64,000 bases of DNA, taken from positions 533,129,071 through 533,193,070 of the forward strand of contig VDFB02193867.1 of the NCBI GenBank assembly GCA_007258455.2, written 5' to 3'. Source of the DNA: Sequoia sempervirens. Taxonomy: Eukaryota; Streptophyta; Pinopsida; Cupressales; Cupressaceae. The position numbers were made by a program, and so were the translations under genes. This document shows, piece by piece, positions 1 through 12,029 of the stretch (position 1 is the first letter of the stretch; every line of letters starts with the position of its first letter). The notes beneath the pieces are model-generated. The model had not been told where the DNA came from. It did not search any database and saw only the letters and a list, made by a program, of their open reading frames with translations.

Positions 1-13
1 ACAAACATGAAAA

Positions 14-1839
14 ATGATAACAATTATGGATAATGATGAACATTCAACCATTGGTAATAGCATTGACAATCTCCCCACCACAATTGTTGAAAGAAATGAT
101 CAAGATCTATCCGTCAAAGAGCACATTGAAGATGTTTCTGTCTTGTTTGAAGACCAAATCAACACACATCAAGAGTCATTTTTCAATCATGATCAAAATC
201 CACCAACAATACTCGACAATGATCCAATTCAAGAAGTGTCAACATTATTTGACCTTATGGTTGAAGACATTGGAAATCCCTCCACCACAATTGTTGAAAA
301 TAATGATCAAGATCTAACCATCAATAAAGATGTTTTCACCTCATCCAATGAGGCATTGACCAATGATCATGTTGAAAATGTCTCTACATTACCTAATGAG
401 TTAGAAGGCATATCTCAATAATTTATTCTAAAGCATGATCAATATCTCTCACCAAAGTCTAGCAATGGTCCTTTCCAAGACATATTAACATCCTTCAACC
501 TCATGATTGCCGATATTGAAGGAATCTTCAATTCAACACTTGATCCTGATTCACTCAAAGATCAAGAAGATATTAAGCCACTTCCCATGCCTAATGAAGA
601 TATCCAAGAACCATTTATAAGCATTCCATCCTTTGAAACTGACCCATATCAAGAACTTGATCCAAAGCATGATGAAATGAACTCCAAAATCATTCAAGAT
701 CAAGAATTTGTATCTGCAAGATACTACAATGATCTAATGGACACTTTCCTATCTATACATAATGCACATATTCATCCATCTACCCATGAGATGCTTTCTA
801 TGGATAGACACATAGATGATCTTCATTCAAAACATGATCCCTTTACTCCTGACATTATTACACAAAAAGAGTAGGTTGTTGATTCCTATAGTCAAACTGA
901 ATTATCAACATCAAGATCAGATATACCCAAAATTTAGACTAAAGACATCATGTATGAAGATATCCAACATTATCCACTCAAGGAAACAAGTTAGATAGAA
1001 CAGGATATTCCAGAGTTAGCAGAGCAGCAAATCAAACTAACGTCATCTACGATGGCTATCTATCAAAGAACGCTTATCGAACAAGACATCTTAGAATAGG
1101 TAGAATCAAAGCAGAAAGGTACTACTACCACAATACTGGGGGCAACTTTGTCTCAAGCAAATGTCAACATAGGGAGCATGAAGAATCCTTATGATGAAAT
1201 CGATGCCAATACTACAACCAGTCACATCATGAATCTTCATCCACCCATCACCCCATCCACGAATTGGGACCAACATCAAAGGAAATATTTGAATCAAAGT
1301 ACGAAGAATGTTATCAAAGCAAAAGAAGCTGAGAAGCATAATGGAAAAATCAAATACAAAAGGATACCAAAGAATACAAAGAAAGATCATCCCTATCAAA
1401 CTCCATCAGTCAAAGAAACTATGGGGCAAAATAAAAATGGAAAAGTATCCAACAAAAATGTCCACAAGAAAAAAAGAAGGCTTTTCAAGTGACGTACAAA
1501 GTGTATCAAGCAGCTGGTCCTAATTCCATTCACACTTCTGTATCCACCCATCATTGCTCATCTTCCCAAGTTTGGAGAGTCAAAGGCTCCAAATTGTCAA
1601 CCAATCAATCTCTTATCCCTAAACACACTCCATCCATGCCTCCCCACATGATATCCAATTCTCACATTGACCATGTATTGGCAACAACCCTTCATCATAA
1701 GGATTCTAAAGGCACTCTATCGCGATGTATGCATAAAGACAAAGTTAACCCCGATATCAATGAAGTAGATCAAGAATACCAAAAGTTGCATTCAAGTGCA
1801 TGTATCTTAGCAAATAAACTTCTTCAAGCAGGATGCTGA
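14..1839 (+). pseudogene. Element A polyprotein remnant, conserved but unrecognised
   Basis: One reading frame runs from 14 to about 1492, broken by stops at about 419-421 and 872-874 and by TAG codons near 935 and 992. A frameshift in an A-rich run near 1480 moves the last part (1489-1839) into another frame. The protein is acidic and Asp/Glu/Pro-rich in the middle, for example MIADIEGIFNSTLDPDSLKD, then strongly basic (KNTKKDHPYQTPSVKET), then Ser/His-rich (HTSVSTHHCSSSQVWRVKGS). Element B encodes the same order, and an indel of 15 bp between them is in frame, which supports past coding. I see no Gag, protease, RT or integrase motif. It may be a Gag-like or extra ORF of a non-autonomous LTR element; the function is unknown. 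Confidence 0.6.
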
Positions 1840-3019
1840 TGGCACATTATGACAAAAGCATCTACATCAACACCACTAGGTGGGTCAGCATGAATCTTTC
1901 GAAAAAATTAAAAAAAAAAAAGAGAAAAAAAAAATCAAAAAAATGATTGAAAATAGTAAAGAGAAAAAAATCATCCTCTAGTGAAAACCACTATGGTGGC
2001 ACTTTGGGCAAGACCATGATGAAAACTTGACAAATAGGCATCATGTGTGGACTTGAGTATCTACGTGTGCCACTTCAGGTGAAAGCATCTCATCCCATCC
2101 GTAATAAATCAATCATTCCATCCATTTTATCCATAATAAATCCATGCATACATGAACCATTTATCCAATCCATTTTCATATATCTACATCCATCATCCAA
2201 GTTATCTTGATCTTGATGAAAGTTTGGGGCACTCTTTATGCTTGCTTATGGTAAACACCTTGACATGGGTCAGTTTCATTGATCCTATCCCATGCAACAT
2301 TATCTGAGCCATGAAGCATTATCCAATGAAGCATTCCTTTATCTGAACACCTTATCTTATCGCAAGATAATCCTTGGCATCCTTTGCATGCTTATCGTAT
2401 CCATCCATCCATAAACTTATCTGAGCATCCAATCATGGCATTCCATACATTGCTAGACAATGGGGGCAGATATTTACATCTTGCTTCGAGAATAAATCTT
2501 GATCTATATCCTCCAACTTATATGGTGATTTGAACATTGGAAAATGTAGAATCAAATTGGTCCACCACTTGTGAGCAAAAATTACAAATCACTAGCCCAT
2601 GGCATATTTTGACAAGATATCAGTCCAAACAATCAATATTAGTCTCATCTAACGCACCCTTCAAATGTCACATCAAATCATTTGAACAACTTTTGTTCCA
2701 AAATCAAGCTTCATCAATCATGATCAATCAAATCCAATCAAAAAATCATCATCTCAGGATATCATTATGTTGCTTAACACTATCCTTGCATTTTTGTGCA
2801 TCATCATCAATATTGATTAATCAAATCCTTGCATTGTTGTGCATCCTCAACAATGTTATCATCATCAATCCTGATCAATCAAATCCTTGCATTGTTGTGT
2901 ATCCTCAACAATGTTATCATCATCATCAATCCATAAATTTGATCAATCAACCTTAGCTTGGTCTTCAACAAACTTCTAAATAGAGCATTGATATTGTATC
3001 CATATCCAAATTGTCAAAA

Positions 3020-3215
3020 TCATGTGAAAACCCAAAAACATCCAAAACATCAAAATCCAAAAACATTTGAAAAAAAAAAATCCAAAAACATTCGAAAAAC
3101 ACAAAATCCAAAAACATTTGAAAAATAAAAAATCAAAACATTTGTAAAATCTTGAAAATACCAAAAATAGCCTCAAAAACATTCCAAAAACATTAAAAAC
3201 ATCCAAATATTTGAA
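3020..3215. repeat. A-rich degenerate short repeats
   Basis: The motif CCAAAAACATTYGAAAA recurs imperfectly with A runs. Element B has the same type of block at about 61725-62020, so it belongs to the element rather than being random low complexity. Confidence 0.6.
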
Positions 3216-4044
3216 AAAATCCATCCATCCCATTTCGCTTTCACTTGAAATAATCAATCATCCATAATAAACTGATCGTCGCCTTCATCCATTGGAAAAA
3301 AAATAGAAACAACCCCAACAATCAAAAAAAGCAAGATTCAAATGCAAAATCAAAATTAGAACAACAAACCGTTAAATGCAAAATCAAAATATTGATCATT
3401 TTCAAACATGTCAATCAACTTTATATCAATATCCTATCAATCAACTTATCAAACCATCATCATCCTATACAATACGTGTCCTAGGATATATCGTTCCGAC
3501 AATGGGCATCATTTTGGATATCACCTTGGATTCTTACCTATCAAAACACATCCCTCTCATTGAAGGTATAAAGAACATTGGCTTGTTTGCGTACTTGATC
3601 TTTTCTTTTGATTTATCTTATTCTGCTCATTCCAAGGACCTCTCGATGATATCCGAACAAACAATTTAGAGAGAGAGGAATGGGGCAACGATCATTATCT
3701 TTTGTCTACTGTGCTTGTTGGATGTTCTTGTAAAATAACTTGGAAAATACTTTCTTTTTAGGTACATCCTAGCAAGGTTTCTATATGTCAAGTGTGAACA
3801 AGAATACTCCTATCTGTTTGTCAAGTCAAAGTCCATCGCACTAGGTACAACACCATCCTGGTTATTTATACCTTGATGCACCATATCTACGTGTGTAATC
3901 AAACATAAGGTAAGTAGCCCTTTTAAAGTCTCAATCCTTGATAAGAAAATCATCATCATCATCTCTAATAAAGTCTCATCAAATCATGGACTTGTGGGAT
4001 CCTCTTATCATCATCTCATTTCTTCTTTGTGCTAACATAACATC

Positions 4045-4092
4045 ACCAATGCATCCATCATGCATCCATCCTGCATCCATCCTGCATCCACA
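4045..4092. repeat. Short tandem repeat (TGCATCCATCC)
   Basis: About four imperfect copies of an 11-base unit with core GCATCCATC lie in the 3' non-coding part of element A. Confidence 0.6.
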
Positions 4093-4584
4093 AACAATCA
4101 AAATTTGGCATATCATCCCACATGCATGTTCTGCATCATAATATGGATCTATTAGTCTAAGTATCTCATAAATCATCACATTTGCATAAATCATACATTT
4201 GAATAATCACATCATATCATCATCATAATATAGATCTGTTAGTCTAAGCATCTGCATAAATCATCCATTGCATAATCATAGCATATCACATCATCCATCT
4301 CATCCGTCATCACATCATATCATCATTTAACTTGTTTAGGATAATATAGATTTGTTTTTCTAAGCATCTGAAAACCATCTCATTTGCATCATCATCCATA
4401 ACCATCTAGTTTGAACCTCTTTATTGTGAGATCGACCTTCAAATTGAATCATTTCGCTCGATCTCTCGAGGGCACAATGTACCAATGCACTTCTTTCTGC
4501 TGGGGCATCCGAAAAATCAGAATTTTTTGGAATTTTGATCGCAGAAAGTTTATTCTTTGAACCAATGCAACAAGTACATTGCTT

Positions 4585-4599
4585 CAAAGAGGGGCAAAA
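4585..4599 (+). promoter_or_regulatory. Polypurine tract of element A
   Basis: The purine-rich run AAAGAGGGGCAAAA lies directly against TGTAGACATG, the expected start of a 3' LTR. Element B has AAGAGGGGAAAAA immediately before TGTAGACATA at 63564. This is the position and composition of a plus-strand priming site. Confidence 0.7.
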
Positions 4600-5640
4600 T
4601 GTAGACATGCAAAATTAGCATCATACATTTTATTAGGTCATATTCATCCATTCATCAAATAAATCAAGTTTATTTATCAATCTCCTAAAGTCATCAATTT
4701 AAATTAAACAAATCAACTTGATTCTAAACATCACCCTTCTTTTAATTAAATAAATCAAGCCTTTTATTTAATTAAATCTGAAATCACCTTCCATCCTTTT
4801 TTATTTAAATAAATCAAATATTTAAGTCAAAAAGGTCAAACTCACCTAATCATCATAAAGGTAATATAATCCTAATTAGTCTAACCTAACTACCCATCAC
4901 ATTCTCTAGATTTTTCCACTTGCAAAAATAAATCAATTTATTGATTTATTAAATCCAACATTTTCCATCAACATGGCATCTATGAGGAATATTTCCTCAA
5001 GTTTGAATTCAAAATCAAGTTGAAATTTACATCCAATAGGGCATTTAATAGGTCTTACATGTCTCTTACATGTCCCTTGCACAAGTCAAACTAAGCATTA
5101 ACTCTCATTTTCAAATTTGAAATCTCCCTCTCTTCGGCACATTTCCCAAATCTTGCACATCCCTCAAGATATGGAAAGTTGACAAGTGGCCTCTTTTCAT
5201 TGGTCTATTTTTAGTCCCACATTCATCCATTTGGCCAATCCCTCATCTAGAAAATCCATAAATGAAAGGCTTCATTCTTGTTCAAATCCTCCACAATTTG
5301 ATCCACAATCTCATACAAGGTTACTCTCTTCAATTGACATCTAATCTTGCCCATCTTCATAGTATCTTCATATCAATTTCATCATTGAGCTTAGCAAAGG
5401 ATTGGGAAAGGGCTCTTTTCCACAATAGCACCAATTGAATATGGGATAGGTTTGAGCATGCTTAGTCTTTTGGTATTTCATCACTTTGCTTATTTAGCAT
5501 GATTCAATAACTCATATGGATGCTTGATTTGCTATATTTGACTTGGAATTATTAGTAGTGTTCATTGAAGTTGAAATATTTGTAGGTTTAGCAACCACAA
5601 TAATTTTATAATTTTATTTCATTATATAACACTCATTCCA
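4600..5640 (+). repeat. 3' LTR of element A (right boundary not resolved)
   Basis: The LTR begins with TGTAGACATG after the polypurine tract. Its first part shares layout with the LTR starting at 63564 and the solo LTR at 12588: a TGTAGACA start, clusters of TTAATTAAATAA and an AAGTCAA-type stretch near 4825. A TATA-like CCATAAATGAAAGG is near 5258. I could not fix the end or a target duplication; the end given is a guess, and similar AT-rich sequence continues to about 6115. Confidence 0.5.
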
Positions 5641-6119
5641 CAAGTTAAATAAATTAATCTAAATTTAAGTTAAATATTTATCAATTGAAATAAATTAAAT
5701 AATATTTTATTTATTTCCCCAACTATATTCTCCTGAATTAAATAATTTTCTTTATTTAATTTCATATTATCTATTTACTAAATTATAACTCTTATCCTAG
5801 CTCATTTTTTCCTAGATCTTTCCATTTAATCTCCACCATTAATGAAATATAAAGTGGATCATATAAATAAAACCCTTTATTTGTACATTATGGAATAGAG
5901 TACATTATAAACTATCAATATCATTATCCATGGTATCTAGTTACCTTGGACCATTATTTTACTATCATACTATCATTGTGTTATATAGTTATGTTATTTT
6001 GAAGAGAAACCCATTTATCTAGTATTTGAGCTATTATAAATGAAACAGTGAAGAAAATTAGAGTATTTACTATGGTATAATTATTTTATATATCATTTTT
6101 TATTTTATTTTTATTATAG
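5641..6119. other. AT-rich spacer, no gene seen
   Basis: This stretch is very AT-rich with TTAATTAAATAA-like runs and a TATA-like CATATAAATAAAACCC near 5861. It could be the distal part of the element A LTR. I see no coding sequence in it. Confidence 0.4.
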
Positions 6120-6121
6120 AC

Positions 6122-7158
6122 TGCGAATTTATTTTCTTGCAATTCTCAAAGCTCCTAGGTTTGTGATTTTAGAATTTGAGAAAATCATTAGAGAATTTAT
6201 TTGGAAAGGTAATATTGATGAGTAGAAAAAGGTTCATTTAATATCCTTAGAGGGAATGGCGTAAGAAAAATGCCAAGGGAGCCTAGTATTCATAATATAG
6301 TGAGTAGAAATAAAGCATTTGGTGCAAAGCATGTTTGGAAAATGTATGTGAATGCAAAACCCAAATGGTGTAGAATTTTGCAAGCAAAGTACTTGGATAA
6401 TCGAGATCCCTCAAGAATTCTGACTATTTCCAACCCACCGAAAGAATCAGCAATGTGGAATTTTAATCACCACGTACATCTCATGGGAGGTGAATAATGA
6501 AGAGTATAAAATTTTGGAGTGATTCATGGAATGGTAATCCGTCTTTAGAGAATAATCCTGACCTATCTCACACAATGGAAACATTAAAGCATTCATGGGG
6601 TGGAAATTGTCTAGATTATGTGCAATTAGTTGAAGCTTTGTCAAGTAAAGTGATTTGGAAATTCATCTCAAATTCTTCTCTATTGACACAGTAGTGTAAT
6701 GGGTTGCAAGTAATACTGAATCATCACGAAGTATTTCTCTCCATAAAACTAGATAGACTTGTGTGGGAAGCATCAAGTGATGGAAATTATATAATTAAAC
6801 AAGGCTATAAGGCTTTATGTTATAAACTAGGTCAATCTAATCAAAAGGTTTTTTCCTTTTGTTGGGATAGAAAAACTTTACCAAAGGTTGGGAGCTTTGC
6901 TTGGTTGGATTTAAAAAGAGAATCCTAACAAGTGATCACTTATCAGAATTTAAAGTATCAAAACCTTTTAATTTTCCTTTGTGTAATGAGATTGAAGATG
7001 ATGTAGATAACTTGTTTGTCAAATTTTTCTTTGCACAACAATGTTGGACTTTTTTATTGAACAAACTAAATTATTATACTCCTTTTCCAAATTCTTTATG
7101 GGATTTCTTCCAAAGTTGGCCAGTATTATTCAAGTCTTCCTTTTTTGCTTATATCTAG
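6122..7158 (+). pseudogene. LINE ORF2 fragment: RT C-terminus and zf-RVT domain
   Basis: Near 6160-6220 the frame reads EFEKIIREFIWKG, the usual RT C-terminal segment. It is followed by KSIKFWSDSWNG (6500-6535), the conserved FW-x-D-x-W block of plant LINEs. From about 6750 the text VWEASSDGNYIIKQGYKAL and PKVGSFAWLDLKRE matches the zf-RVT domain. The zinc ligands are damaged: after PLCNEIEDD the usual His-Leu-Phe reads NLF, and the next Cys position reads Phe. At least three frame changes and a stop near 6483 show it is dead. Confidence 0.75.
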
Positions 7159-7434
7159 GAAGTGCTTCCATATTTAGTAACATGGAACTTATGGTGGGAG
7201 AAAAATCTATGTATTTTTAGAAAAGTATCATCATCAGCTGGAGTAGTACAAGGAAAAATTGAAAAAATAGTTTTTGAATTACTCAATAACTATATCCAAA
7301 AGAACAAGGGTCTAAACTCAGTCTTTACAAGTTGGGATGATTTCATTCTAAGGAATTGGAAGAGTATAAAGATACCATTCCCATGGAGTCTTTTATAGCC
7401 AAAATTAGAAAAAATTGACAGGAAACATGTTAAA

Positions 7435-7746
7435 TTGAATTCCCCCCAAGATGGCTTCATAAAATTAAACTTCAATGGGCCTTCAAGAGGAAACCTAGGG
7501 AAATCAGGAGCTAGTGTTTGTTTAAGAGATTCAAAGGGTAAGATACTTGCAATTAGTTCAACACATCTTTCAAAAGGCTCCAATAATCTTGTAGAATCAA
7601 AAGCATTATTGATAGGTTTGGAAATTGCAATGAGGTTGGGCATTACACATTCACATATTGAATGTGACACCTTGGTGATCATAAATGCTTGTAAAACCAA
7701 AAATATTCAAAATTGGAACCTACAATATGTTCTTGAAAGAGCCTAA
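7435..7746 (+). pseudogene. LINE RNase H domain with lost catalytic Asp
   Basis: The 103-residue frame is recognisable as the RVT_3/RNase H domain that ends many plant LINE ORF2 proteins. The first motif reads KLNFNGPSRGNLGKSGA, where the family has Asp as the first catalytic acidic residue; here residue 14 is Asn. The acidic positions in NLVESKALLIGLE and HIECDTLVI remain. The frame stops at 7744, and degenerate downstream sequence near 7895 (YPQVDEIAKQEMSNFG) resembles the end of the domain. It would be inactive. Confidence 0.75.
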
Positions 7747-7960
7747 GCTTTGTTGGAAAAGTTTCAAAGTTATCAAATCACTTATACATACTAAGAAGGT
7801 AATAATCTAGTAGGTTGTTTGGAAAATATGGGGTACAATAACCAAGAATTTTAATTAACCCAAGACATTAGCTATCTTCATGATTACCCTCAAGTAGATG
7901 AAATTGCAAAACAAGAGATGTCAAATTTTGGTTAGGCTTTTCTTCCAAACGAAGTTGTGT

Positions 7961-8394
7961 GCATTCTGTATAATTATTCCTTCTTTCTTGTCATATCTTA
8001 TAGAGCATAAGGAAATGATTGGAAAAGTTTGTTTGAAGGCATGGTGTGTTATATCCAATAATAGAAAATAGGGGTATTAGCAATAATCAGATGTCCTACA
8101 TTAAGAAGTTCCCCTTTTAAGGAATGAATTCGAACATCAAAGCCCATGTGATGAACTACTATCATGATAAGATTAGGGTTAATAAAATTATCAATTAATT
8201 GTATTATCCTCAGTAAAGCATTATTGCAAGTAAATCCCCACATGCATAAAGAGCATTCACAAACAAGATACTCTACTATAATGAAGAATGCAAGGTCCAT
8301 ATGTTATTAGTGGTTATAATATGTCTTGGTTTCCAAAGATTATAAAAGGATTTTGAATAGCCTCACAAGTTGTAGCAAATGCATACAAAGGCTA
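7961..8394. other. Spacer, no gene seen
   Basis: AT-rich sequence follows the LINE remnant. A minus-strand open frame at 8049-8300 has no recognisable content. Confidence 0.4.
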
Positions 8395-8878
8395 GATATC
8401 CTCCATGTGGCACTATTTCCATTGTTTACAAACTAACATGTGTTCTTTACAAGTACATTGTAAATTATGAAAAGACATGGGTTCATTTTCCTCTTTTTTG
8501 AAGCAAGGGAATAGGAATGATTTGTTAGAAAGGGCTCTCTAACACACACATAATTCAATTGAAAAGCATTTCATATCTAGAGGCTATAAATTTTAGGGTT
8601 CTTTTAATTATGCTATTGATTAAATATCTCATTAAAGATATCCTCCATGTGGCACTATTTCTGTTGTTTATAAACTAACATGTGTTCTTTACAAGTACAT
8701 TTTTAATTATGAAAAGACATGGTTTCATTTTCCTCTTTTTTCAAGCAAGGGAATATGAATGATTTTTCAGAAAGGGCTCTCTACCATGCACATAATTCAA
8801 TTGAAAAGAATTTCATATCTAGAGGTTGTAGATTTTAGGGTTCTTTTAACTATGCTATTGATTAATTCTCTCATTAAA
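8395..8878. repeat. 242-bp tandem duplication, two copies
   Basis: GATATCCTCCATGTGGCACT at 8395 recurs at 8637, and the copies match throughout with scattered substitutions (units 8395-8636 and 8637-8878). No TG/CA ends or internal coding of its own were seen. The frame beginning at 8759 starts inside the second copy. Confidence 0.85.
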
Positions 8879-9731
8879 GATCATGTGCTCCTTTGGGGTT
8901 GGTTTTATTTAAGTCACATTGTTCTTCAGTGTTTATTTGTCGTTGTATTAGCTAGGTGTAACAAAGTGGAATTTTCTAGAAGTGAAGAGGAAAAGGCCAA
9001 AGTAGGTCAAATTGAAAGCATCAGTTTTTGTGTTACAATGGACTATCAGCCATGGAACTTGAGAGTTAAATTGAAAGTGGAGAAGTGGGAGAGACCTTTT
9101 GAAGGTTACTTAGCTCAAGAAGATCTAGCAGTAATGTTTAAGCTCAACTGTCCTCATATTGAAGACTCAGTGCATACAATTATTGGGTCCAAAATTGAGG
9201 ATAATTATGCAACCCTCTCAGATATTGTCTATTTTCTATTCAAACCTAATGAACTTTTTTCAGTCTTTGAAGGAGCTTGAGAAAATTGCAAGAAAATTTG
9301 TTAAAGAATGATTTTTGGAAGAAGATGCTTTGTAATTGGTTGTTCAAAACTACAATAATTTTAAGGGTAAAGGGTTTATTTGAGGGATTTTTCCTCGATA
9401 ATTTCTCACATAGCACCAAGTTTTTCAAGAGATATATGATGGTTTTAAGTTGGAATTTGAATATGAAAATGAAAATATCTTCTTCAAATCCTTGAGTAAC
9501 AATTCCCAGCTTATTTCTATTTCTTTCCTTCAGTTGCATGAATGTGTGTTTCTTGTTCCTAACCCTCACATGTATCAGTTTCTTATGGAAAACCAAGTGT
9601 TCATTGTGTCAGGTCTACAACCTTCACCAAATACAAAGTTTCAAGGTAACCTTGTTCTAGGGTGCAAGAGAAAATTTCAATATTTTGATGCAAATTGGGA
9701 TGAAGACAAAATTGGTTATCAAGAAATATAG
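8759..9731 (+). pseudogene. Unidentified broken coding sequence
   Basis: A 173-residue frame (8759-9280) is followed, after a shift and in-frame stops around 9295-9400, by a second frame to 9731. From about 9000 the composition is coding-like rather than AT noise, for example ISFCVTMDYQPWNLRVKLK and HECVFLVPNPHMYQFLMENQ. I recognise no family. The first part of the 8759 frame derives from the tandem duplication and is unlikely to be original coding. It may be a decayed host gene or part of an unrecognised repeat. Confidence 0.35.
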
Positions 9732-10390
9732 GGAGAAAATCATTTGATATGAATGGATGAAGATTAGCAGTAGAAATTTTTAGTTTTAGATGTTAATTTT
9801 GGGTTTCTTGTTTAGAATTTTGGGTTTGTTCAAGAAATATGGGGTTGTAAATATTTTGTCATGGGAAATATCTTCTATCTACATGCAATGTAAATGTTAG
9901 TACTCAGGTCTAGTATGACATTTACATAAGGTATAGATAATTTTTTTACAAAACTATTATTAGATAGTATTTTGCTAGCAAATTTTTTGGTAGATTATTG
10001 ATCCAATGAATTTGTAAAATTATGCTTTGAAACCCTATTATTGGGATGATTTTGCAAGAATTTTGTATCTAATTGAGCTACAACTAGAGGTTTTCTTCCT
10101 AGTTCTTTCCTGCCAGTATCCTCTTTTGAATCAGGTTTTGTAATTTTTTTTTAATTATAATATAATATATTATAGTGGGTTGCCACTTTTGCTTAAAAAT
10201 AAAATAAAATTTACATTTTTGTCATCAAAAATTGTATACATTAGAGTTAGGATTCTTATATTTAAAAAGTAAATGTTGACTATAAATAATATTTCTTTAT
10301 AAATTACTAATGTTTTAAGAGGAGTCGAATGATGTCTTTTGTGTACCCTTTACAAAACTCAACTTTTCCTCTATACTTTTTTGATCTACC
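9732..10390. other. AT-rich spacer, no gene seen
   Basis: The region is AT-rich with poly-T and TATAATATAATATATTATA stretches near 10150. No coding or RNA signal was seen. Confidence 0.4.
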
Positions 10391-10393
10391 ATT

Positions 10394-10985
10394 ATGTATC
10401 TTGGCATTGGGGCCCAATGGGTTTCCCCATCCAAAAAGATATCCTCTATGTCAAAATTTGATGGTGGGAGCTCCAATCCTATGACTAGTAGATCTACTAA
10501 GAAAGTGAAAGAAGCCCAATCATCTTTTGGTGTTTTCTCTCAAGATGTTGGAAAAGATCCAATGTTCCCCCTTTTGGGGCATGATTCCTATTTTGTGAAA
10601 GAAAATTTGATTCCATTTTTGGATATACTAGTCAACAATGGTCCTTTTTCTAAGAAGTACTCTAAGGCTCCAAGAGCCTAAAATGTGTTTTGTGTACTAG
10701 ATGACCTTGAGGTTGAAGTATCAGATGAAATCATGGATGAGAGTATTGCGAGACTCCAACTATCCATTGTAGGTAATTTTTTGTCTTTCAAAAATAATAA
10801 TAATGAAGTGAGAAAATAGATTCACTCAAATTGGAAAATAAAAGGAGCTATGAGTGTTAGCTCTATGTCTAAAGGTTTATTTCTTTTTAGTTTTTTGAAT
10901 CCTGAAGATTTGGTAAAGACTCTTACTAGAGGGCTATGGTATTTCAATAAAAACATCAAGAACTATTTATCTTTGTGTATGTGAA
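10394..10985 (+). pseudogene. LINE ORF1 remnant with DUF4283-like segment
   Basis: The first frame runs 10394-10681 and reading continues in phase past a stop. Around 10830-10960 it shows IHSNWKIKGAMSV, GLFLFSFLNPEDLVKTL and RGLWYFNKN, the characteristic W...G / F-F-F-ED / G-W-F pattern of DUF4283, the nucleic-acid-binding domain of plant LINE ORF1. A TAG interrupts just before the domain, and a TGA follows near 10983. Downstream to about 12000 I see only broken frames that probably held the rest of ORF1. Confidence 0.65.
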
Positions 10986-12029
10986 AGAATAGGTTTGAAC
11001 CATCTATAGATCTTGGCTCAATTTCCTCACCTAGATTCAACTTCTTAGACTACATTTGGAGTTCTAGAATCAAAAAGTTTACCATGGCATTGCTAATTCT
11101 TTTGAGAGTATTTTAGAAATTGAAAAGGAAGATCTACAAAAATCATGGTTGTTTTTTTTCAAAAATATGTGTGAATATGGTTATTAATAAAGTCTCGTCC
11201 TTAATGATAACCCTAAAATCAAGATTCGGGTTATGGAATCAAGCTATAAAAGTTGAAAATTCTATTTTTTTGTTAGCTATGTAAGAGATTTAGACATTTT
11301 AGTCTCTTGTAAGACATAGTTTTTATAAAAGATAAAGAGATTTATAAGACTATTATCTCTCAACCTAAGGAAGTTGACCCTTTTGTAAATAGGAAAAAGA
11401 ACTGAAGGCTCCCCAATGTTGAGCTCTTGATGCTATTGGAACTAGAGTAGTAACAAGATGTAGAAAGTGGAGAAAATAACAAAGAATAAAAACCACCAGA
11501 TTCCTCCAAGGAGATTTGCCCTCAATCGCAAGATGATGTTGTGAAGACTTGAAGAAACTAGGATCAATAAATCTAAAATCATCTACCCCTAGACTTTCCC
11601 CCTCATCTTCCCTAAAATATTTGAGATAGATGAAAGAAGTCTATGTGTTTCTTTGGGAGGGGAAAATGTTTTACAACTAGACCAGAACAAGAATATTCTT
11701 GATTCCTTGACCTTATTGGTTTTTGTGGATTTGGAGTCCCATATACGTATATGGAACTCTATGAAGGATTTTCTAGAAAAAAGATTAGACATAGGTAAGT
11801 GTAAAATCACTTTAGAGAAAATGAAAGTAGATGTGGGGGAAAAAAAAGCAAGAGAGAAATTCTTAGAGGGATACTAGGGCTAGGGAGGCTCTATGAGGTG
11901 GATTTTAGCAAACAAAAGGCCCTTGAGGGTCTCTCGGGTCATAAGAAAACCAAAATTTAGTTTAAAAAAGGCTAGGCATCTCTTGGCCACTATCTGACAT
12001 ATACTAGCTTCCTTTTTCTATTCTTCAAT

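Larger units (their letters stand above)
1..4599 (+). mobile_element. Element A: 3' internal region of a large LTR retroelement
   Basis: The block aligns collinearly with 58960-63563, in the same orientation. Matching landmarks are the coding segment near 420 (59219), the GATGGCACATTA segment near 1840 (60606), the CAATGGGCATCATTTTGGAT-like segment near 3499 (62301) and the purine tract at the end. It begins before the window. The first 1.8 kb is degenerate coding sequence; the next 2.7 kb is non-coding, with A-rich repeats and CATCC/CATCAT simple repeats. No reverse transcriptase, integrase or protease is visible, so the element looks non-autonomous (LARD-like). Copy B carries an extra block of about 80 bp at 62550-62660 that is absent here. 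Membership in a named family is not established. Confidence 0.75.
6120..7960 (+). mobile_element. LINE (L1-type) remnant, 3' half
   Basis: In order, the block carries the C-terminal end of a plant LINE reverse transcriptase, the zf-RVT-like segment and an RNase H domain, spread over several frames with stops. Order and spacing match the C-terminal half of ORF2 in plant L1 elements. The upstream RT core and endonuclease are missing, as expected of a 5'-truncated insertion. I see no clear poly-A tail or target duplication. Confidence 0.75.

Noticed and set aside
3000..3215. Regularly spaced A-rich units as a CRISPR-like array
   Set aside because: Units are short, irregular and without unique spacers; plant context and the matching block in element B show retroelement low complexity.
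4360..4608. Minus-strand 82-codon frame near the element A purine tract
   Set aside because: It overlaps the tract and LTR start, and the equivalent frame is not maintained in element B.
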